Assembly (NCBI GenBank): GCA_036245805.1
Contig: BTRK01000005.1
Span: 7,130,001-7,194,000 of the forward strand
Direction of reading: 5' to 3'
Length of the DNA: 64,000 nt
From: Pristionchus mayeri
Taxonomy: Eukaryota; Nematoda; Chromadorea; Rhabditida; Neodiplogasteridae
Under the pieces are notes generated by a model. That model made no database searches. It saw nothing but the letters and a program-made list of their open reading frames with translations, and had not been told where the DNA came from. The position numbers and the translations under genes are program-made. The number at the start of each line of letters is the position of its first letter. Position 1 is the first letter of the stretch. Of the stretch, positions 46,434-56,032 are shown piece by piece.

Positions 46434-49179
46434 ACAATAACTCATATTCATATCGGCATCATAATCATTGATGATTTCGGGGGGCAGACAAAACCGCAAC
46501 GGATTGCCGTTCGCTGAAGATTTGGTCAAGCAACATGGGAATTGTTCCTTTGTTATCTCTACTAAATCATCCTGATTATATCCTCTAAGTAGGCTATATT
46601 GCGTTTCACTCTATATCAGTGTAGTTCATGCTCCAAAATTCGATATTTAGGTGAAAAATCATGGTTAGAAATACAACTAAAATATATTCCGGCACCCAAG
46701 GAACACATGTTACCCAGCAACATGATTAATTGGTTTTCGGTGTTTATCTAACCATGATTTTCCACGCAAATAGTAAACGTTGATAGAGAGTGAAACGCAA
46801 GATCGTCTAATTAGAGGATCTAATTAGGGTGATGTAGTAGAGGGCATACTGATAACAAAGGAACAACTCCCAGGTTGCTTCATCAAATCCACATCGAACA
46901 GCGATCTGTTGCGGTTTTGTCCGTTGCGGTTTTGTCCGCCCCCCATGATTTCCGATACCGTACACAAGTTTGATAACATTATCTTGACTGCGTTGAAAGA
47001 ACATACGAAGTAATATTTGCCAGGAAATGCACATATTGGTACGGGCAATATAATATGAGTGCCGGGAGTTTAAAAAAAAATAGAATAATATGTTACTGAT
47101 CCGCAATTTCTTACAGGAAAGACATATCAGATGGTGACATCGGTCAAGAAATTAACACGTTCAAAGACTATTATGGAGCCATCATTGTGAATGGTGAATC
47201 CTCATATTTGTTCTTCTATGTTTTTTTGCAGTTGCCAATAATATGGTTTTCAGAATTCCGGAAAGAGGGAGATATGACTGGCGAGAACTATGCTTTGGAG
47301 AACCTCGCATCAATTGGATACTACTTCTTAAATGGCGATTACATCACGGCCGGACTTCAGCCCTTTTGCAAGGGTATTTTTTTAAAGATTACAATAGTAG
47401 TGTATGTGCTCCAGGAGCGACCTTGAATATGACAGATGAACTGTTGGGTATAGATGTAGGAGTATTTTTTCGGAAGGCAAGAGTGTTGCAATGATTGTTT
47501 GCGTGCATTCGGACTTATATAAAAAAAGGTGAAATAAAGTCGAATTCTACAATCTCGACAGGGCGTGCTTTGCCTCCCCACGCCAATTCAGCGTTCAGTC
47601 TTTCCTTAGGTTATCAGCGACCTATGCGTAAGGATAACCGCCCGTGTTGTGTGCACGTGCTGGGGGATTTTACTTTCATGATTTTGAAACACTACCAACA
47701 TTTCTTAACCCTTGGTGTGGGTGGATGTGTGGACGCGGGCGGGGATCAAACTCATTACCCCTCGAACGCAGATCTGGCACACAACCACTGCGCCAACCCG
47801 GTCGTATATATCTGACTTACATTAGCTGCATATGAGTCATTGTTAAGCCAATTGCTTCTGCATGTCGAAGATGGAATACTCTGGAGGCGATGCTGCTAAG
47901 GCCGGCGGTGGGTCAATGTGCTTTTTTTATATATAACACAATAACAACAACAACAACAACAACATTAAAATAACGTAATGACAACTGCCATGGCATATTT
48001 AGGAGGGTGCTATCGTGGGTCGGCGAAGGATGTTCCTTTCAACAAGGCGAAGGAAATGTGCGCGACTGGAGGCGGAATCATGTCTGTGATTCACGACCAA
48101 AATAAGGCCAAACTCCTTCAGATAGGTAATATATTGTGCTAATTTAATTATTCCTACTGTATAATTAGTAGCTGTCATCACAGAAAGTAACATCATTCTT
48201 CAAGTATATATTAAGCTCAACTTTTTATTGGCACCCTAACACTCAGGTTAACAGATGCACATGTTGATGTCATCTTAACAAATGCTTGGCCAATTATGTG
48301 CGTTTCCTTCATCCACATATTATTCACTGTTTTTCAGCAGAACAAAAGATCGACTACTTCTGGATCGGGTACCAGAAGTCGGACAGTGGTGACTGGAACT
48401 GGCAAGACGGGGTCAGTATCACAAACTCTTTTCATTTTCGAGCGATATGAAGGGCGACCACTCAGGGTCACTTGAAAGTCCGTATTTTAGTTATCATCTC
48501 GCCTTGAGCTTTCGGAGGCGAAAATGTTCAGACTTAAATATAAATGCCTATTTTAGTCTAGTGATCCATACACGAATTGGGGCGTGGACGAGCCGAGCCC
48601 CAACGCAGTCGCCAAGTGTGCTTACGCGGACAACAGGGATCCGAAGAATCTGATATGGTCATCAATATTTTTATTTTTGTGTAATCTTTGCACTGTTATA
48701 GTGCACTAGATTCAGGTGGCCTAAATTCATGAAGTACTGATTACAAATTTAGCGACCCTTAAATAAACTCGAAAGTGTAACAAAATTGAACACCAAAAGG
48801 AAAAAGTTGTGAGCATTCTCCCCTTGAGCAGTATCCTTCCGCGCTCAAACCGGGATGTAGATTACGGTTCCCCCAATTGGGCTGATCCCGTCGAGTGTGC
48901 GAAAGAGTAGGCAAAATTGAGAGAGCTCTGGATTACGCTGATCATTTCCGGCTTTCCCTTGAGGCTATTATTGATTTTTAGCATTTTTGTATATTCATTT
49001 TATACTAATTCAACCAGCTATCCGATGGACTACACAAAATAATGAGTCAATTTCGTCCTTGTAGGGTAACTTTAAGCATAGTTTAACTTAAAACTTTCAG
49101 GGGCGCCGGAAACTGTCAGGTCGCTTTCCCGTACATATGCGAGTACCCTCCGTGCCAAGCGGGAATCAAAGACTGTTAA
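43332..49179 (+). CDS. vWA + C-type lectin secreted protein, unit 1
   Basis: Eleven exons with consistent phases: 43332-43467, 43743-43867, 43964-44080, 44432-44520, 46010-46111, 47117-47193, 47254-47373, 48003-48125, 48338-48411, 48557-48657, 49101-49179; 380 residues. Signal peptide about 1-20 (WILSILFLCYITAADA). vWA domain about 60-245 with WVDIVIILDTSEAMG (Asp75); the MIDAS motif is DTSEA rather than DxSxS, so metal binding is doubtful. VIYFMTDSKP follows near 180. CTLD about 256-380 with GGCYRGSAKD, YFWIGYQKSDSGDWNWQDG, NWGVDEP, CAYAD and NCQVAFPYICEY. The usual EPN/QPD sugar motif is not seen. Resembles nematode clec genes with vWA domains; secretion is well supported, ligand unknown. 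Intron 4 holds a palindrome and intron 5 a MITE. Confidence 0.85.
44690..45962. repeat. 1.27-kb palindrome in intron 4 (mirror copy)
   Basis: Mirror of 4088-5360. Confidence 0.8.
46479..46944. mobile_element. MITE, 'GGGGG' family (unit 1)
   Basis: Mirror of 312-777, with one GACAAAACCGCAAC motif at its left end and two at its right. Confidence 0.85.
47560..47806 (-). mobile_element. tRNA-derived SINE
   Basis: On the minus strand the head reads GGGTTGGCGCAGTGG, containing a good Pol III A box TGGCGCAGTGG (47785-47795). A B-box-like GAGTTTGATCCCC follows at 47741-47753. The spacing is right for a tRNA promoter, but the sequence does not fold as a tRNA. The 3' limit is uncertain. It lies in intron 7 of the vWA-CTLD gene. 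Identical copy in unit 2. Confidence 0.7.
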
Positions 49180-49442
49180 ATAGACTACGTATGTTATGCA
49201 TCATGAGTTTGTTATCGCGATAAATCATTGTTATCTATAACATGTGCAACTCCTAGTATAGCATGCGTATCACGTAAGATTAGAATAAGCCATATTACTG
49301 CACTTAATATTACAAGACGATATGAATGGTTCATCAGATAAATTTCCTGATCATGCTTCAGTTCCGCGCACAGAATTTTGATTGAACAATACTACTGTCA
49401 GAATCTATTTACGTAGTAGGGATTCGCTAAAATCCCTCTCAC

Positions 49443-49476
49443 GCGTTAAAGTAGCGAAAATCAGCAGTCGCCACAT
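49443..49476 (-). pseudogene. Orphan first exon of lectin-CUB gene
   Basis: The unit 2 junction leaves only the signal-peptide exon (MWRLLIFATLT) of the lectin-CUB gene, with its donor now GTGAGAGGG. No downstream exons follow on the minus strand; the exon would run into the 3' end of the unit 1 vWA-CTLD gene in antisense. Confidence 0.8.
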
Positions 49477-49560
49477 ATCGACAAGTATTTGCCCACTCTG
49501 GAAATGATATCGACGAACAGTCAAATATGCACATGTTCATCAGGCCTAACAACAAATATT

Positions 49561-50080
49561 CCCTAAAATTGCGCATCCGGGTGTTTCGATCTACCCACCT
49601 CACAAGGTTATTGTTGCGTGTATAAATATTCTTATCGGAGAGACGGAGTATATATCAGGCACACGCCAAGCCCTCAGAATGCATGTTGTAGCTGTGTGCG
49701 ATTTTCGTGTTGAGGGGACTGGATCGGTCTATATCTTATTAAACGTGTGTTGAGGCTCGCGAAACTATGTTTCGGGATCTCCTTTTCTCACACATGCACA
49801 AATCATATTAACTTTTTGAAAGAGTGATGTCGAGTGAGTCATGGTGTTACTTCGAAAAGTGCCCCTCACGCGTGAACAAATACTCACTCTGTAATCTAAC
49901 TTTGTTTCACGTCATAGACGGTATGTAGCCAGATTCAGCTAAAGTCATCATGTAAAGACCAGCAAGGAAACGATAAGGGATATGCGTTACAAGCATGTCA
50001 CTGGTATATATCCTCCAAAGCTCAAAATTTGCGCATCATGTCACTGATCTCTAATCCGCGATTTAGATGTTTCCTAGGCA
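49561..50080. repeat. Single arm of the 1.05-kb palindrome
   Basis: Matches 41204-41726 in the same orientation. The inverted second arm present in unit 1 is missing here; instead a complete hairpin MITE and unique DNA follow. Confidence 0.85.
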
Positions 50081-50173
50081 GAGCAATCGTCTGACTCTCT
50101 TCAGTGTGCACGCTCTCTCGCCGGTCAGAGAGACGAGAGAGCGTGCAAACTGAAGAGTGTCAGACGATTACTT
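50081..50173. mobile_element. Hairpin MITE, 93 bp, intact
   Basis: GAGCAATCGTCTGACTCTCT with full complement. Flanks CCTAGGCA (50073-50080) and ACTAGGCA (50074+100 = 50174-50181) form an 8-bp target duplication with one mismatch. Same length as 19268-19360 and 59617-59709. Confidence 0.85.
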
Positions 50174-50985
50174 ACTAGGCATCAAATTCTCCATTCGAGA
50201 CGATAATGCGACGGTAGGCTGTCGGTCGTTGCAGATGGGGAGTAATGATGGCAAGTCAGGATCTGATCTCATCGGTTAACATACTCTCTCGCTCTGTGTG
50301 ACCGGTGATGTCACGAACGAGCTGAGGTGGGCTCATGCCTTGGTAACACTTTTTTAGCACATTCCACTTCGAATTTCGTTAAATTCATCAGTGTATTAGA
50401 TCTACACTAAACGTATAAAACCGAACTCGAGACTACGGCATATATCACGATTATTGATATGCACTCATTCAGTTTTAGTGCTCTTACGTAGGGAAATTGA
50501 CTCCTAATTATGCGTACTTGTTCGCTGATATGTTGGAGGGGGGTGACAATTGCTAAAACGGCAATTGCTCATCTCGTCGCCGTTCGCCTGCAATTTGGCG
50601 CAGCGACTTGGGAGTTCTTTCATTGTTACCAGTATGCGCTCCCCTACAATTGCATATACCCATTGATCCGTGTTTACCACCCTAGTGACAATCCTTAATG
50701 TACGCCTAACAATGTAATCCGTTCAGTCTACTGATGACTAAACTAACTGAGGCGTCGATGAGCACTACTGCAGTCGCTAAGTGTACCTACGTGGACTCTA
50801 TCAAGCCGTATCTACAACCTTGCTGAGGGGAGATTATGTTTTTTCATGTAAGTGGTTAGAAATAGAAAAAAAGGAACATCACATATTTTAAGATCAATAT
50901 GTCTATAACCGACGAATTAACTACTTCATTTTTTTGGCAGCTTTCGAATTGGCCGTGCTGAACTTTGTCACCACTAAAGCAATTG
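50174..50985. other. Unit 2-specific segment with relics
   Basis: Not present in unit 1 or the left arm. It contains a stretch (50204-50312) related to 60899-61020, a one-ended remnant of the 'GGGGG' MITE family (about 50537-50665) and a decayed lectin exon (50727-50830). No intact gene. Confidence 0.7.
50727..50830 (+). pseudogene. Decayed C-type lectin exon
   Basis: Aligns by eye with the exon 30989-31086 (GTCGCTAAGTGTACCTACGT and GACTCTATCAAGCCG are shared with few changes) but has lost its frame and its first conserved codons. Confidence 0.6.
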
Positions 50986-52078
50986 GTGGTTGTAAATAGT
51001 ATTTACAGTCAAATAAAAATTTGGAAATAACGAGAAAAGTTGAGATTTTGGCACATTCAAGGCGAAAAATGAGAACGAATACCATTCATAATCTGGAAGG
51101 AAAACATTTTTCAGGGATAAAAAAGGCGAAGATTACGAATCGGAAATAATCTCGTGGTTAGTTGGAACTTGTTTTCAATGCATCAAAATATACTTGGAAT
51201 TTCAACTCGAAAAAATGAATGTACAAAATTTTCACCCATTCAATGTTTTCCTTTCTCAAAATTGTTAACATGAAATTTAGTGTAAAATTAAAATTTATTG
51301 TAAAATTTATTGAAAAATTAAAAGTTGTTCCGCTTCTCATATTGGCCATTTTGCACTCTCTCACTTCATTGTAGCTCAACGTTGAACGAAAATACAAAAT
51401 TTTGAAATTTCGAAAATTTCAGAGACTTTTTAGGCAATTTTCGTTTCACGGCTTTAAAACTTAAACTGAAAGTTTCTTATCTTCAGATACATTAACCCTG
51501 ATAATTTAGTAGAGATCGAAGCAGTTTGCACATTTTGTCAAACAAGGGTCTCGGATTCATACAATCTTTCTGAAGACACGTGCTACATCAATTAGCCAAA
51601 ATTCAATGCTGCCAAAATTCACAAAGATAGCGATAAGGAGGGCACAACAATTGATCAATGTCGCTCACATGCTGCACACAATTTGTCACGCTTTCCTGAT
51701 TATACATTCTCGCAGGATTAAAAAGACCGCCGCCCAAATCATCATTCACGACCCAAAATTCGCACACCATGTCTGTGCAATTTCAGAAGATAATGCGTAC
51801 TAAATCAGACAGTCGTTGCTCTATACCGAGTAAATAGTTCGTTTATAATATTATTCTCTTTTTTGGATTGCCCACCCTTAAATCATGGTATTTATCACAG
51901 ATTCATCTGTCTAATCATCATTGACATGCTTCAGCATAATGCATATATTGTTATGTCGCTCTTCGGGGTATTATTATTGCTATTATCCGTACAATTATTA
52001 TTGTTATTATCCGAATAATTATTATTTGTATTAACCGTATAATTGTTATTGTTATCATTCATATAATTATTATTACAC

Positions 52079-55000
52079 ATGTATCAGATGTGGATCCTGT
52101 CCATCCTCTTCCTGTGCTACATCACAGCTGCCGATGCACGAGTGGCACTCCTAACTTCTGGCTTGTTGAATAACACCGCACCAGTCCATAGCGCCTCAAG
52201 TCATTCAGGGCCAAGTAATGCTTTGCAATTAATTGATCATCAAATTAGTCACGAGGCTATACGAGACGGAACGTAGTATTCCCTCATTATTGTCGTGTAA
52301 AACCATTACATTTCGACCTGCTTAAAATGATTATGGGTGTAAATTAATGTGCAGTTTCTTCATCAGTTGCTTGAAAACCTCAAATTATTTCAAAACAGTT
52401 CCTGGTTTGAGATAAAACGCATTTGCGAACCAGTGTTGAGAGAGTGCGGAGTAGAAAGAGACCGTGTTATCGTTGTTTTTACTCTCCAGGTCCGTACTGC
52501 CCTTGCGGTACGAGCGGGGGTCAGCCGGTTGGATGGAACTTCAACGAGATCTGGGTGGATATCGTCATCATTCTGGACACTTCGGAAGCCATGGGAGAGG
52601 CATCGTTGTACTATGTGAGGGTTTGCAATTTATTCTTTCGCAAAATGTGATCACACAACACCCACAAAATCTTTGAAAAAATGATGGAATATATGCGTTC
52701 ACTGTTATAGGCCGGACGCTTGATCGAGTCTTTCCTAAGCGACGGTGCGAACGACTTTCTCAACACCGATACAGACGCGGTTTTCTACTCGAGAGTCGGA
52801 GTGATCGCGATGTCGGATACAGCTACGGTAGGTATATATTTATAGTATTCGATTATATATGATCGAAACTTCACTCGTATTTATTTTTGTTTTTATAAGC
52901 TTAATAACTCACCAAATATATTGTTTCTTTCAAATAAAAAATAAAATAATTCGGAAGACTTCGGAAGAAAGCCAAAGACATTATGTTATCTAATGTTCGC
53001 ATAATCATTGTTGTCGGTGTCGTAACGTGTGATATTTTAAAATATTATCAAAATATAATATTAGAGAAAAAAGTTCATGTTCTCTTCCGGTTGTTTCCCA
53101 TCCAAAATTGTGTCTGAAGAATTATCTGTGAAATTAGCATCTATTAATGTAGTACTCATGAGAACATACTATATTCAGCCGCTCTACAACCTCAACATGA
53201 CCAAGAAAGACATAATTCAAGGAAAAGTTGCAATCAAGAAAGGAGTAGCTGAAATGAACTTTGAGGAGTGAGGATTCACTGCTGCTATTCCGGGAATGCA
53301 TGCCAAAACTTTGATATTATTGAAAATATAGACGTTTGCAACTAAGCAAATTACCAAACGTGTCTTGATATAGCTGCCACATTTTTCGAAACACAGATAT
53401 ACCAACCAGGCGATTTTGACGATTTTTCGACGTGACATATGAGAGGAATCGCGAGAGAATCGACCACGTCGCGGCGGTAGGATTCAAGTTTGTCCTATAC
53501 CGCTATAATTTCGTACTTTGAATGATGCTCTTTAAAACTGCGTCATCAGAATTTCGATATCTGTCGTCATCGTCGATATTCAGAAGGTCAAACATGGTAC
53601 TATCACTTTTCGACAGTGAAATTGCGCTCACTTAAATGATCATAAATCCGTTCAAAGTGAAGATAGAGGGCCGTCCTTTTTTGCCAATGAAAGCTACCAT
53701 CATGCGCTACAACTTTGGCATCTATAAATGTGAGTTTTCATGTGAGGAATTCAGGAAAATGCGCAAAACTGTACAATAGGTCAAAGTGGTCATAGAGATC
53801 CGGCCTATGGCTAGAAATGTAGAGCACGATGAGCTAAACATTTCATCTGTTGAAAGTGAGTCTCTATCTTCTCGTTGAAGCGAGTTACAGAGCCTGGGAG
53901 ATGGCAGAAAACGAAAAATTTTTTAATATATACTCGGATTTCTCTCATTTTTGGCGAGAAGTGAAGCACATGCAGTCGCGAGCATAAGTCATCGGACACT
54001 TTTGGAATGGGTTTGAAATTTTTAACCAGGACAATTTCAATTCTGCTAGTAGGATGTTATGCACCAAATTCATCAGAGATTTTTCTTTTTGATATTGGAG
54101 TATGACGCAATCGCACAGTCGTTGCGTAGTGATGACGCAATCAAAATGTACTTTTTCAAAACGGCATTATTCTTACATGGATTTTTTCCAGCTCGTCAAA
54201 CTTTCAGAGGTTAGAGTCATGCTCGAGGCCTATCCAGAAAAAAAAATTGAGGTTGCTGCGTATGCAGCAGCTTTGCTGGAAAATCGAGGTCGAAAATTCA
54301 GATCTCGGCTCCAAATCAAGCTGGAGACTGGTTCAAGGCATCAAAATGATCGCCATCATGAGTCCAGATGATCCTGAGAATATGAAAACAAAATCACGAA
54401 ATTTGCCCTCAGGGCATGAAAAAATCACTTTTTTGCATGGACATTTTTTAGACATTCATAACTACACGGGAAATGTAGAAATATGGTTTTTGCATAGGAA
54501 TGTTGATAATGTATTGGAGAACTGATTTCCAACTTTTTAGAGCAATTGGATATCTTTCCTGCCCGCGGCGAACGTTTTTCGGAGGTATATTGGTGTCGGT
54601 GAAACACCATGTTTACCCCTAGGAGCGAGAGGGTACAGGCGTAAACAAGGTGTTTCCCGGCCCTAGTATACCTCTATAAACGAATGCCGCGGGCAGGAAA
54701 GGTATCCAATCGCTCTAAAAAGTTGGGAATCAGTTCTCCAATACATTATGAACATTCCTATGCAAAAACCATATTTTTACATTTCCCGTGTAGTTATGAA
54801 TGTCTAAAAAATGTCCATGCAAAAAAGTGATTTTTTCATGCCCTGAGGGCATATTTCGAGATATTGTGTTCATATTCTCAGGATTATCTGGACTCATGAT
54901 GGCTATCATTTTGATGCCTTGAACCAGTCTCCAGCTTGATTTGGAGCCGAGATCTGAATTTTCGACCTCGATTTTGCAGCAAAGCTGCTGCAAACGCAGC

Positions 55001-56001
55001 AACCTCAAATTTTTTTTTCTGGATAGGCCTCGAGCATGACTCTAACCTCTGAAAGTTTGACGAGCTGAAAAAAATCCATATAAGAATAATGCCGCTTTGA
55101 AAAAGTACATTTTGAATGCGTCATCACTACGCAACGGCTGTGCGACTGTGCGAAAAAGCATGATACCCCAAAAGGTATTTTCGATTTGAAAAGTTATGTC
55201 ATTTTTGGTTCACCCGACAGCTCCGCACCAGGGTGAAGTCCTTGATGACGATTGATGACGTCAACATAAAAGTTGTAGCGCATGATGGTAGCTTTTATTG
55301 GCAAAAAAGAACGGCCATCTATCTTCACTTTGAACGGATTTATGATCATTTAAGTGAGCGCAATTTCACTGTCGAAAAGTGATAGTACCATGTTTGACTT
55401 TCTGAATCTCGACGGTGACGACAGATATCGAAATTGTGACGACGCAGTTTTTAAGAGCATCATTCAAAGTACTTATAACCAAAATTATAGCGGGATAGTA
55501 CAAACTTGAATCCTACCGCCGCTGACCCCCCTCAAATGGTCGATTCTCTCGCGATTCGCCTCATATATTTGTGCTACATGTTTTTGCAACAACAAAACTA
55601 TTAACGCTTTGTAGAGCTTTCCACGCCGCTACTCAAATGCACTATGAAGGACGATTGAGCATACCAGAACGCGATCACACCCGTCAAGTGATCTACTTCA
55701 TGACTGATTCCAAGCCGTAAGCAACATTTCGAGAAAAACATACTGTTACTATTATTTTTAAAAAAATGAAAACACATAGATCAGCGTCAACATTTTTTTC
55801 GAATCAATTTATCTCTTGCATGAGAGTAAATGTTGGGCTATCAATATCGCATTCTCAGGATCATCGTTTAGATGTCTTGAACTGGGTTCTAGTATTTGTG
55901 TGTGACTGTGAAGCAATGCTGAACTCAATGAGAACTTGAGAACAAATCGTTGTTAAAGCAATGCCGTTTCAAAAAAGTAGTGATTACTTCACCATTACGC
56001 A

Positions 56002-56032
<31 letters not shown>

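Larger units (their letters stand above)
28529..47256. repeat. Right arm of the giant inverted duplication
   Basis: Reverse-complement partner of 1-21518. It lacks the 2.8-kb retrotransposon, which explains the shorter span. The inner end abuts an RPS18 fragment at 28529/28530 with at most a base or two of shared sequence. The outer end within this window is set only by the left window edge, so the true arm length is unknown. Confidence 0.93.
41081..49437. repeat. Direct (tandem) duplication, unit 1
   Basis: Begins CTCACGCGTTAAAGTAGCG inside the lectin-CUB first intron/exon and ends CTAAAATCCCTCT after the vWA-CTLD gene. It is repeated in the same orientation at 49438-59074. The join shares CTC(T), a short microhomology. 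Confidence 0.9.

Noticed and set aside
1..47256. Inverted repeat as a pure assembly artefact
   Set aside because: Not excluded, but the arms differ by indels, base changes and a retrotransposon with a proper empty site, and the two junctions have different flanking genes.
47785..47806. Functional tRNA gene
   Set aside because: A and B boxes are present but the sequence does not form a cloverleaf and is repeated as a SINE.
47500..47815. 106-codon ORF on the plus strand (repeated at 57129-57449)
   Set aside because: It lies on the complement of the tRNA-derived SINE and inside an intron of the vWA-CTLD gene; no domain.
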